Source of the DNA: Sipunculus nudus
Taxonomy: Eukaryota > Annelida > Sipuncula > Golfingiida > Sipunculidae
DNA length: 64,000 nt
Assembly: GCA_026874595.1 (NCBI GenBank)
Contig: CM049310.1
Span: forward strand, 5,148,001-5,212,000
Direction of reading: 5' to 3'
Shown: positions 1-19,220 of the stretch, piece after piece
Position numbering within the stretch: the first letter of the stretch is position 1
Layout: each line of letters begins with the position of its first letter
Notes under the pieces: generated by a model
Seen by the model: only the letters and a program-made list of their open reading frames with translations
Database searches by the model: none
What the model was told of the DNA's origin: nothing
Translations under genes and position numbers: made by a program

Positions 1-6274
<6,274 letters not shown>

Positions 6275-6604
6275 CTTGTAAATGGTCAACCAATGAAAAC
6301 ACTTCTCGCAAAGATGCATTGAATGTAATCTCAAAACAGTTTTTATATTTTGATTATCTCCAAGCTATCTCATACATTTCTACGTCGATATTGTTCAATA
6401 TTTAATTAATAATACGAAATTGTGAAAGACTTTAAAAAAGTTTGTCATTATGTTTAAAAGGGTTAATTTATTCTGCATGCAATCAGATGCCATGTTTCAA
6501 ATGTAAACTTGCGCACGCGCTCTGGTCGTTTCCGGAACTGGCAGCTGGGGCTGGGAGGGGTTTCAACTGCTGCTGATGGTGACTGTTCAGCTGCACCTGT
6601 CACC
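6275..6604. promoter_or_regulatory. Bidirectional promoter between QTRT1 and DOLPP1
   Basis: 330 bp separates the two start codons. It contains a CCAAT pentamer at 6290-6294, an NRF1-like gcgcacgcgc at 6511-6520, an ETS-type ttccgg at about 6530 and a GC-richer stretch up to 6604. No TATA box is evident. The element matches are by eye to consensus motifs. Confidence 0.7.
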
Positions 6605-6659
6605 ATGGAGAACACAGATTGGACAGCCATCTCATTAACCCACGTGGAATATCCTAAGG
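6605..6659 (+). CDS. DOLPP1: DOLPP1 coding exon 1
   Basis: [18 protein letters not shown] plus one base; LTHVEYP is the conserved N-terminal motif. The donor is gtttgt. Confidence 0.93.
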
Positions 6660-9600
6660 GTTTGTGGTTTTAACAGTAACACAGTCGGCCAGGCCGCAGC
6701 TGCCAAGTTCATTCCACACTCACTCACAGACCTATCAAGTTACTGTATTCAGTACTCCAGTAGCAGTAGTCTACTTTCTCACTGTCTTCAGTGTACAGGA
6801 GGCAGTCCATGAAACCAACATCATTTCCTCCGTCTTATCTTTCTTCCCTTTCCTTTCTTGATATTTAAATCCTTAATAACATCCTGTAATTTGATGTCTT
6901 ACGTAGTGACGTGTGTTATGATGGGTAATAATATCTAAATCTTACTTATGACATAAGTTATGTAGAACTTTATTATTTCATGCACAGGCGTTTGAATCGT
7001 TTTTGGTATAAATTTTGGATTAAACAGTTTTCAATCAACTGAATAAACCATCCCTATCCTTTTCTAAGTGCTAAACCAGTAAATAATGCTTGTCAGTAAC
7101 TTATTTATATAAATATACACAAGGCCAGCATCTTCATTTTCAACTGGATTGTGTCCATTAATTTGTACTTTCATGGTAGGCCCGCACAGAATTTTTTGTC
7201 ATCTTTTGATTGACTTCAAACATGAAATATATCGACTGGTTACCAGCACAATTGAAAGAGCGTAATCAAAAGATGCACTTAGAAAAGGGTAGGGATGGTT
7301 TATATAGTTGATTGAAAACAATTCAAGCGCCTGTGTTTCATGTAACTCATAGGATGAGGGCACTCGGTAAAACCCGGAAAATCCGCGGAATTTCCGAGGA
7401 TATTCCGAGATTCCTCGGAATAAAAGTTAGAGCGATTTCCCTTGGCGGAGGACCCATGACAGTAAGAAAAAAGTATCTAAACCTATAGATTGAATAATAA
7501 TCTTCCTGTTTCTTCAGGGTTCAGTTCTAATCTTCTTATTATAAATGTATATTCTTCGTTTTTCCGAGCCAGAGCTGACCGGCCCTGGACGAAGGCAATG
7601 TTAATGGTGGATTATACCTAAATCCGGCGGTTTTAGGACAATTCTGGGAGAGTATAAATAGCTGACAGGCCTGGATAAAAAGGAAATGGTTAAATAGCCA
7701 GTAAAGCGAGTGAATTTGAGATTTACCAGATATACTCCTCTTACTGATAATAAGATTATGGAATATTGTGGAAGTCCACAACTAAAGAAAGGGGCGGGAC
7801 ATGGAGGCTTCAGCAGTATCTGTGTCTACATTTACCACTGGCATTATTAAAATTCTATTTTTTATTAGATAAATGAACAAAGAAGACAACTCCCTAAAAA
7901 ATAATTTATTAGCAACTGAACCATAATAATCAAATGAAATATTGACAAATTAAAAGTAAATTTAGCCTGATGAAATACACCAGATACCAGTTATTAATGT
8001 ATGAAATATTTACAAATACAAGTAGTACCAGGTATCAATGTATGCATTATGTTCAAATGAAAAGTAAAATGATCATGTAATACAATCCTTATACCATGTA
8101 TTATATTTACAAATGAAAAGTGAAATCATCATCTTGAAATAAATTATGTACGTTACCAGGTGACGATGTATATGAAAGAGTGGAGAGGAATTAATATAGT
8201 GCTGTGCCCCGTTATTGATTAATTTAAGATTCAATAAACTATATTGTTTACACAAAGTATGAAATATTTCCAAATGAGAGGTAAATTGCAAATGAAGTAC
8301 ATGTAACACCAGGTGTCGATAAATGAAATATTTACATAATGAAAAGTGAAATGGTCACCATGTCAAATACATGTTATATACCAATTAAGTGACAATTATT
8401 GAAATATTTACAAATGAAAAGTGAAATGATCATGAAATACACGTTATACCTGGTGTCTATGTATGAACAATTTACAAATGCAACATTCAGTAAAAGTAAA
8501 TGAATACTATGACATTTGTGATTTTTATTCTTACAGAGAAATAGTAAAAATAACACAAATACAGAAAATATGGATATAAGGCCAAAAAAATTAAAGGTAT
8601 GGTTCTCAGGCACCACATCAATTTTAAACCCCCGCATCAAAAATTTTTATTTTGTATTTTCAATAAAAACTTTCCAATTTTGAGCTGCTGCCGCTCCGAC
8701 ATTTCTTTCAAGAAGATAAAACCATACAATTTCCTTTATTTTGTAGTGCTTTTACTTATTTAACAAAATAAAACTGTTATTTTTATGTTTTTCCTTTATC
8801 ATGCTTTTCATTTTTATCGAAACATACCAAAAAATTTAAAATAAAAGCGCCCGCCCGCATTGATTTCTGAAAAAAAGTGCCTGAGAACCATACCTTTTTT
8901 TTATTTTGGCCTAAATTAACACAAACATACCCTGACATATATCAACATATGATTACGTATCTAATCAATATATATATATGTTACGGTCCCTTTTCACACC
9001 AAACAACTCAGGCCGAACCGTAACACATATGCTCAGACACGTTCTCTTCAAATGAATACGTAACCAAAATATGGGTGCAAAAACAGTACTATATTACAAT
9101 ATTTACATTCATACACAAATAATATAATAGTCAATACATAACGTAATTTATAACAAAGTCTCTGAAGAAAAACTGAGTCTCTAAATAACAAACTGCAACG
9201 AAATACTTAACTGAATCCGGTATACGAGAAACTGAAGTCCATCATCAACACATAATTCGGGCACACACAAAACTGAAGTCCTGTATTAATTCATGTGGCA
9301 CCAAACAAACATAAAGTCTCTCCTCTTCCTAAATAATAAAGTTCATGGCGTGGTTTATGGCATTCCGTGGGCATGGGGACCAAGAGCCCACGGTCACGGT
9401 CCCCGGGGATAACAGCAACGTGGCGTTGGCGAAGTCAATAGTCCCGCCTCGTACTGCAGGCGAGTTCGTTTTATAGGCTTTCAACAATGGGTGAAAACCG
9501 CAGAAGTTTGTGGTTTTGCTTGAGAGAAACGATAGCGCCGGCAGAACTGCAAAACCAGTACTGAATGGTCCAAGAATAGTTTTTATGTTTCTCAAAGCGC

Positions 9601-12600
9601 GTCAGTAGTCACTGATAGCGGGGTGGATCCATAAGCGTGGAAACGGGGGCGGCCACACCACTTCGTGGCGCCATCCTCCGATGTCCGGGTGACGTCCATG
9701 CAACACCCCCACCCTTAAAAGAAAGAAGGTAAGGAGAGCAAAGCATTAGCACTGTATGACGAGTATATGAAAAGTTTGACATCTTAAGCATTAGTTTATC
9801 CTTCTCAAAACTAATCAATTATCATCATCACAAATAGTATAATCAGCAATATCTTAATACATGTAATATATGTAATACAACTCTTCCAAAGGACAGAACA
9901 TATCTGAGGCTATAACAAGAGTCAATCATCAGATCAAAATTAATGACGTCTTGATAACGTATCAGCGATTATGTTATCGGAGCCCTTGATGTGTTTGATA
10001 ACTAGGTTAAACTCTGACAGGGCTAGACTACATCTCATTAATCTCTGATTATTATTCTTCATCTTATGAAGAAATGTTATGGGATTATGATCTGTATAAA
10101 CAGTTATATTATACGGCGTAGAGCCCAAATATACTTCAAAGTGCTGTAACGCCATCAATAGTGACAGAGTTTCCTTTTCAATAGTAGAATAATTCTTTTG
10201 ATGAGGTAAAAATTTCTTTGAATAGTAGCAAACCGGATGACTTATGTTAAAGTCATCGTCTTGGATGAGCACAGCGCCTACACCGCAATCGCTGGCATCC
10301 GTCATGAGAGAAAACGGTTTATCAAAATTTGGAGCCTGTAACACAGGTGCACTTTGTAATATAGCTTTGGCTCTTTCAAAAGCATTTTGACAGTTTTTAT
10401 TCCAATGGAATTTTCTGTCCTTTTTCAATAGGTCCGTTAACGGATTTACAACTTCTGCAAAGTTTTGACAAAATTTCCTGTAATACCCAGTCATTCCTAA
10501 GAATCGCATTAGTTCCTTGCGATTAGTAGGAACTGGAAATTCTACGATAGCAGATACTTTACTGGCAATTGGTTTTACACAACCTTGACCTACTTCGTGC
10601 CCTAAATATGTTACAGTTGCACGACAAAAATCACTCTTGGCAAGATTAACTGTCAATCCTGCTTTTTTCAGTCTCTCAATGAGTTCTACCAAACTTTGTT
10701 TATGATCTTCCCATATGTGATTGTATACAACAACATCATCAATATAGCAAGTACAGTTATCTAAGCCAGATAATACACAATTCATAAGTCTCATGAAGCA
10801 GGCTGGCGCATTTTTCATTCCGAAGGGCATAACTTTGTACTGGAACAAACCGTTTGGCGTTACAAACGCAGATATTTGCTTAGCCCGTTCGGTAAGAGGT
10901 ACCTGCCAATAACCTTTTAACAGATCTAACTTGCTAATATACGTAGCAGATCCAATCTTATCAATGCAATCTTCCACTCTGGGCAAAGGGTAAGTATCTG
11001 TTATTGTTACAGTGTTAACTTTTCGATAGTCTGTACAAAATCTGTAGGTCATATCAGGCTTCTTTATCAACAAACATGGGGAACTCCAGGCACTACTGCT
11101 GTTTTCAATAATATCATTCTCTATCATATACTTGATTTCATTCTTTATGGCTTGTAACTTTTGGGGACCAGCTCTATATGGTGCCTGTTTAATAGGGGAA
11201 GCATCTCCTACGTCTACATCATGCTGTAGTACATTAGTTCTACTGGGGACATCAGGAAATAAAGAGTCATAATTTAGCAGGATTTCCTTCAACACTGATA
11301 ACTGATCGAAATCCAAATGTGACAATTTCTGATCTAAATTATTTAAAATATCAGAGTTGTTCAGTTTTACAGGATGTTCAGTTTTCTTCATGAGAACATC
11401 CTCGGCATTCTTTTCAGTTTCTTTAATGAATACCAAATTTGTTTGGGGAGGACTTGATTGACATGTTTCCGCTGATCTGTCATGATATTCTTTCAACATA
11501 TTTATATGACAAAGTTGTTGCGACTTTCTACGATCAGGAGTATCAATCACATAATTCAAATCTGATTTCTTCTCAACAACTTTGTATGGTCCAGAGTATT
11601 TTGCTTGCAGGGGATGTCCTGGAATTGGGAATAATACCAGAACTTTATCACCAGGTTTAAATTCTCTTTTTGTAGTCTTTTTGTCATACCATACTTTCAT
11701 TTTGTTTTGGGCTTTCTTTAAATGTTCTTGGGCGATTTCATTTGCCCTACTTAATTTCTCCTTGAATTCCTGAACATATTTTAACAAGCTACTTTGACAA
11801 CTGTTTTCCATCCAAGTGTCTTTTAACACCGCCAGGGGGCCTCTTACACAGTGCCCATACACTAATTCAAAAGGGCTAAACCCTAAGCTTTCTTGCACTG
11901 CTTCTCGGGCTGCAAATATCAAAAAGGGTAAACCCTCATCCCACTGGTTCCCAGTGTCAAGACAATAAGCTCTAATCATGTTTTTGAGAGTTTGATGAAA
12001 TCGCTCTAGAGCACCTTGACTCTCAGGATGGTAGGCACTGGATTTGTAGTGTTTTATGCCTAGCTCTGCCATAACCTGGGCAAATATATTTGACATGAAA
12101 TTTGAACCTTGATCTGTTTGTATTGTTCTTGGTAAGCCAAAAGTAGTAAAAAATTTAACCAGAACTTCAACAATTTTCTTTGCAGATATAGTTCTAAGAG
12201 GAACTGCTTCTGGAAATCTAGTTGCAGTACACATGATTGTTAGAACATATTCATTGCCATGTTTAGTTTTTCTTAGCGGTCCTACACAGTCAAGTATTAT
12301 TGATTCAAACGCATCATGTGTTGTTGGTATGGGCGAGAGTGGCGCAGGACTAATTTGGTGGGTTGGTTTTCCAATCATTTGACACACATGACAAGTTTTA
12401 CAGTATTTCGCCACGTCTCGTTTTAACTTGGGCCAATAGAAGTGTTGGAGAATTTTGTGTTTGGTTTTCCTGACACCCAAATGTCCTGCCATAGGATGAT
12501 CATGTGCAAGTTTTAAGATTTCTGGGCGATACTCGGGGGGAACTACAATTTGATAAAGAGTTTTCCACGTTTCGTCCGCTGGTACGGTGGGAGGTCTATA

Positions 12601-15600
12601 TTTTCTGACTAGTACATCATTCTGTAAGGTGAAACAAGTTGGAACTTTATCTGCTTCCTCTTTAGTCAAGGCATTTTCTCTAAGGGAGGCAATATCAGGA
12701 TCTTTCTTTTGCATTTCTATCAAATCATCAGTTTTCATGCTAACTTCTACATTCTTTACACTCCTATCCTTCTTTAACTGTTCATGCCCATTTTGATCAG
12801 GCGATTTCACGCCGTTTGTACTCCTTTGGAGATTTCTATTCAGGGTCTGTTTGCCCTGTACTACATTTGTAGTCGAGTCCTTTGGACTGGATGTGCCACT
12901 TGGGTCACATGCGGGCGATTTAATATTTACTCGCGTAACGGGCTTTAAGCCACTGACGTCATCGTTTGAATGCGCCATAAAGGTTTGCGAGAGGTCAAGT
13001 ACAGAACTCTCTGGTTTCAGACTTGCCTTTTTACTCATCGCTCGAGTCACTACACAGCCTGGAAATATAAGCCCGGAAACTCCTGCTGGAGCAGGTCTGT
13101 GTCCCTATCAGTGCTCGGCAATTTTGTCATTCTGGGATCAATTTTCACTCTGTCACCAGCTAAATCGTTGCCTAGGAGGAGCGAAACGCCCTCTACTGGC
13201 AACTTTGAACAAACTCCTACAGTTACAAATTCAGAGACTAAATCAGATTCTAGTTTCACTCTGTGTAATGGAACTTCTAAAAATTCCGAATTAACACCCT
13301 GGACTAGAACTGAACACCCCGCGTAACTCTCTTGAGAGAAGGGAAGAACAGATTTCAAAACGAGGCTTTGGGTTGCCCCGGTATCCCTTAAGATTTTAAC
13401 ACGGGCCTTTCTTGCATGGTTACCCTCTAACTGAACAAAGCCATCTGACACAAAGGGCCGAAAGCTCTCGTGGACAGGGCTTTGTGTTTCACCTTTAGTC
13501 TCTAGTTTACTGGGCATTGTTACCGGTTTCATGCTCTGCGTAACAGTTAACGCATTAGGTTTAGGCTTACTTTGACCGTATCTTTTTCTATAACACTCAG
13601 ATTCTGTATGCCCCTTGAACTCACAGAATGTACAATATTTGGGTCCAGTCCTAGGTTGTCCCTCTTTATGTTGAGCAGGAGAGTCAGATTGACTTTTATA
13701 CTGGGGTTTACCATGATCGGACTGTGGTTTACCTGAGCCGGAGTGACCCCGATAGTAGGGACTACCCTTTCTCCGACCCAGTTTTGGGCTTTTGCTACCT
13801 TCTCTTTTCTCACCATACCTCCTCCTGTGACTGGTATAACTGGGGCGGTGCGTCAAGGCAAATTCATCTGCAAGGACACCAGCCTCGTTTACATTTCTTA
13901 CTTTATGTTCATCCAAAAATATTTTAATGTCACTACGGATATGCCTTTTGAACTCTTCTATCAAAATTAGTTGTTTGAGTTTTTCAAAATCCTGACCAAT
14001 TTTCATAGACTGACACCATCTATTAAATGCACTTTCTTTGTCTCTAGCATATTCAACATGAGTTTGATTTTCTCTTTTGGTGGCATTCCTAAATTTTAAG
14101 CGATACGCTTCGGGGACTAATTCATAGGCTCTCAGAATGACCTCTTTTACAGTGTCGTAATCCCTGCATTGTTCGTCTGTGAGCGCAGTGTAAACGTCCT
14201 GTGCGCGACCAACCAGAACGCTTTGTAACAACAGGGTCCACTGGCCTTTAGGCCAAGCCATTAAAGTGGCCACCCGTTCAAAATAACTGAAATAACGCTC
14301 CACTTCATTTTCATTGAAGGGAGGTACTTTTGTCGAATTTCTGAATAGGAATTCAGACGGCTCATGTGCTTTACGATTTTGAGGATTTTGTAACTCTAAC
14401 TCTTTCAACTTAATTTGCGTTTCTCTTTCGATTTCACATCTACGGATTTCTGTTTCTGCTTCATATTTCAATTTATCTGTTTCAACTTGAGCTTCATATT
14501 TCAATTTAAGTTCATACTTTCTCAATTCTAGTTCTATCGGGTCAATAGCTGTTGCCCCAGGAGGTTCCTTAATAGGTTTTTCCTCCAAATCAGATTCCTC
14601 TTTACTTTCTACATCACCATATAATGATTTCTTAAGTACATTTCTTAAACCCTCTACAGTGTATACCTCCATGATGTCAATATTTAAATGTAGAGCAACA
14701 ATTTCAAGTTCATTTTTCTTTAACGTATACAATAAGCTCCTATTTTCTCTTAATTGTGGTATAATTTCATTTGGTTTAAATTCCGTACCCATATTTGCAA
14801 AGTATCAAGATAACGTGTCTGAGAAATATACGAGTTCAATTGTAGTTAAATACTAGTTCAATAACTAGAAGTTATAGAGACCACTGTGAAATTTTACATC
14901 CAAATGTAGCCGTTATTACGAAATACAGGGCCTCGTCGCGGTCGCCATTATGTTACGGTCCCTTTTCACACCAAACAACTCAGGCCGAACCGTAACACAT
15001 ATGCTCAGACACGTTCTCTTCAAATGAATACGTAACCAAAATATGGGTGCAAAAACAGTACTATATTACAATATTTACATTCATACACAAATAATATAAT
15101 AGTCAATACATAACGTAATTTATAACAAAGTCTCTGAAGAAAAACTGAGTCTCTAAATAACAAACTGCAACGAAATACTTAACTGAATCCGGTATACGAG
15201 AAACTGAAGTCCATCATCAACACATAATTCGGGCACACACAAAACTGAAGTCCTGTATTAATTCATGTGGCACCAAACAAACATAAAGTCTCTCCTCTTC
15301 CTAAATAATAAAGTTCATGGCGTGGTTTATGGCATTCCGTGGGCTTAGGGACCAAGAGCCCACGGTCACGGTCCCCGGGGATAACAGCAACGTGGCGTTG
15401 GCGAAGTCAGTAGTCCCGCCTCGTACTGCAGGCAAGTTCGTTTTATAGACTTTCAACAATGGGTGAAAACCGCAGAAGTTTGTGGTTTTGCTTGAGAGAA
15501 ACGATAGCGCCGGCAGAACTGCAAAACCAGTACTGAATGGTCCAAGAATAGTTTTTATGTTTCTCAAAGCGCGTCAGTAGTCACTGATAGCGGGGTGGAT

Positions 15601-15672
15601 CCATAAGCGTGGAAACGGGGGCGGCCACACCACTTCGTGGCGCCATCCTCCGATGTCCGGGTGACGTCCATG

Positions 15673-15737
<65 letters not shown>

Positions 15738-15784
15738 GTATGTATAATTCTTCTTAAACAAATTTGAATATTAGTACATGATTT

Positions 15785-15825
<41 letters not shown>

Positions 15826-18800
15826 CGATTATATATACTTGTACATTTTATTACACCATTATACATTATAATCTATAGACCTTATATATTTAATAATAAT
15901 GAAACTACTGCGCTGTAAAAGAATTCAATGATGTTCTGCAACAGGTACAAATTAATTTGTCAACAGAAATGAAGACACAGTTTTTCACTTATGTGGTTTT
16001 AAGTGGGCCGACCAAGTTGTCGTGGGCTTGATTCTCCCGGAATTCTCCTGACGCTTCCAAAATATTAGTAAACATGGCGGTCGTCCAGGGCCTTCTGAAA
16101 ATATGTACATAAAATCGTCCGCTGTACCTTAATAAGGTAAAGATAAGAACTGAACCCATAAGAAATGGAAATATTATTATTCATTCTTTAGGTATGGGTA
16201 CTTTTTTCGACTTTCTTGAGTCGTCCGACGCGGGAAATCGCTCAAACTTTTATTCCGAGATATCTCGGAATTTCCGAGGATATTCCGCGGATATTCCGGG
16301 TTTTACCGAGTGCCTAGGATGAGAGACTTATCTTAGCTGTGTGCCTGTCTACATCCAGATGGGAGCGAGGCACCAACAAGCCCATTGTGGAATGCCTTTT
16401 AGTCATGGTGGTTAAATATTGTTTATCCCTCAAAATCTGTTCATAACATTTTGCTTCAAGTTACTAATAGACAAACCAACCAACAAACCAAGGGGTAAAA
16501 CATAATAACATGCTGGTGAAGGTATAATAAATATGAAGTCGCACGGGTACATCTGTGTCAGTCATATCAAACATCCCAAAACAACAATGCTGACCAAGTA
16601 TGTCTGACATAAAATAAAACACTCTCATGCTTACAATTGACATTTCATATGGTGTAATAAGACTTGGTGGCCTTTGTAGATTTAGACACTCTTGCTTCAT
16701 AATTTCTATGAGAACAATTAACTTTTACCAGACCCCACTTCTGATGATTAGTTTCAAGCTTTCCCAGTGTTAGCATGATCATATTGTGAAATTTACATGC
16801 ACATAACTGAATATTTCACAAGTTTCTTCAGTCCAATCATTCAACTGTGACTGTGTGTTAATGAAAACTAATATGTATTAATTTTTTTAGGGGGGGAGAA
16901 ATATTAATACTGTATGACAATATTAACATGTTTTTTTTAAACAGAAATGATTTATTCTGATGTTTTACTGGAGTGGGTCAGCAAAATTAGTTGTGAAAAC
17001 ACTTGCATGTTGTGCTATTTACAATTGAAAATGTTGTAAGATTATTTGGCATCAATGTTATCTTACCTCTTTTCAGTGTAGCTCTATCTAGAGTAGTACA
17101 TCAACATTCATTAATTCCATTTATAATAAAAAAATAACTATTTTTACCAGAATTGGTTGGCCACACTTTATCAAATTTTATAGTATGGCCAGTATTAATG
17201 TATGTGGATTATAATTAAGTCAGTTTTTTTATTTTTCTTTACAGGTGACATCATAGGTTATGTGCTGGCATGGCTGAGTCTGCTGCCGATATTCACCTTG
17301 GTTGGGTTTATAACACTTATTCTGTTTAGGAGGGACCTGCACACAGTAAGTAGATGTTCCACGTAATTAGTTCACACCACATAACAGAAAGAACAAACTT
17401 TCCCACGAGCTTGCACACTGCATGTATTTGTCACCTGCTGTGTTCAAGCCAAGTGATTCAGCAATACAGGATTGTTCATGAAACAAGACAGAGGCTTCAT
17501 CAAGAACCTCACGTAAATGTTTTTACCTCTATCATTGAAGATTTAACAATATATCATATACCATATTGATATAACAGACCTAATCACTGTGTGTCAATTT
17601 TGGCTGTCAGTAAGCGCTACCGTGGTTTAAAACGTCAAATAAGTAAATTTTAGAGCGATGTAGCACCTTACTGTAACTGAATTCCTCAAATGTTTCATAA
17701 ACTTAAAACCTTTTGGAAAACAAAATCCAGCTAATTAGGATTACTGAGTCACAGTAAGCTTCTGTGGGTACAACCAGGGTACGTTCAAGAGGGTTAGTTT
17801 ATCCACTTTGCAGCAGCTGTTGCATCCATAAACAATTGACTGCTCAGAGAGCACTCAGGACCCCTTCATTTGGCTAGATTTATATGATCAAAGCTTCTTG
17901 CGTATTTATGTTTGGTTCCACACCTGGCCTTTAATCTTAAGCAACCCCTCACTTGGAAATTGTTGAAAATATGATAAGTCACATTGAAACAAGATGTTAC
18001 CTTTAATTTTAAAAGTAAATAATTTGAGAATTCTTCTTGAATGTAAAATTAATCTGAGCAGGTTAAGGTTTAAAGAGTTTTGTACAAAAAGATGATTGTG
18101 ATGATGAACTCAGAAGTGTACCTGCTTTCCTCACATTGAAGCTGGCTTTTGAAGTGAAGCAGTAAAACATTTGGTTCCTTGTGCAGATTGAACCTACAGT
18201 TCTGCCCCAAATGACATGTTCACCCTGTTGCTAATGTAAACTTTAAAACTGCTCATGAATGAAAGACTTATGAAAAGAGATTTTACTTAAATTCTAAATT
18301 CTAATTTTAATGTAATTTTCTAAAGGCCTGTTAAAACTATGGCAAATGTAAATGTATGACTAAAACAAGAAAGAAGACAAAAAATGTGTTGTATTGCTTG
18401 CCTACTGTATTTGATTGTTATAGTAACACATGTTATTTCTTCATTTCAGTTATCTTATTTCTTTGGTCTTATACTGAATGAGGCCTTCAACTGGGTGCTG
18501 AAGCATATAATTAGACAACCAAGGCCAATTAGAGGTAATGTGAAAAATTTTGGTTTCCATTACCTTGACCATTCAGTTTAATTTTAGCCAAATTTCCCAC
18601 TTGTATGAAAGCATGAAAGTCTAAAGCCATGAGTCCTTGCAAAATATTAACAAGTCCAGCCAGTTTTTATGGAACCTCAGAAGGGCAAAGTTTAACATTA
18701 ACTTAAAGCTGATGAAGTAGATTTGCAAAAGAAAGCTATAAAAAGCCTCTCTTATCATTAAGTAATTTAAATGGTTGATACCTTTTAAAAAAGACTAGCT

Positions 18801-19158
18801 ATGTGTAGGTTCTTGTACACAAGCTTTCGGGTGCTCGGCCCCCTTCCTCTCTTATCATCTTTACCATTAACTACCAGAACAATATATTGAAACAGTCATT
18901 GTCAAGTTACACCATCAATATTCTGCTGAGTTCTTAATATGCCTAGATTTTAGATTCAGGTCTTTATTATGATGTCATTGAATTTGTGTATGTATTAAAA
19001 TATTATTTTTCATTTGACTATGCATATATAAAATAATAATACACATTGTGTCACTTTTGTCATATAACTGAAGTATTCCTCACATAGTACCAGAATCAGA
19101 AACTTCCTGCAGTTGATTTTATTCTTTAAAAATTATTAACAGTCTTATGCACGATAAT

Positions 19159-19220
<62 letters not shown>

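Larger units (their letters stand above)
8979..15677 (-). mobile_element. Gmr1-like Ty3/gypsy LTR retrotransposon, near intact
   Basis: 6.7-kb element with two 727-bp LTRs, flanked by atata on both sides (in AT-rich sequence, so only weak evidence of a duplication). In element orientation it reads 5' LTR, primer-binding site, gag-protease ORF, integrase-RT-RNase H ORF, purine tract, 3' LTR. Both reading frames are open throughout. The integrase-first order and the SCAN-like Gag are hallmarks of the Gmr1-like group. The few LTR differences indicate a recent insertion. It is antisense to the host gene DOLPP1. Confidence 0.95.
7359..16314. mobile_element. Long-TIR DNA transposon, Mutator-like, non-autonomous, with nested insertions
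   Basis: Both ends carry the perfect 19-bp inverted terminus GGCACTCGGTAAAACCCGG. They are flanked by the same 9-bp duplication TAGGATGAG (7350-7358 and 16315-16323). Similarity between the arms continues inward for roughly 270-300 bp at lower identity (GGCCCTGGACGA at about 7580 matches the reverse complement near 16092). Long TIRs with a 9-bp duplication fit Mutator-like elements, but no transposase is present. Without the retrotransposon the element is about 2.25 kb. Confidence 0.8.

Noticed and set aside
9329-9595. 88-codon frame shared by both LTRs
   Set aside because: Lies wholly in the LTR and matches no accessory protein I know; two near-identical LTRs do not test for selection.
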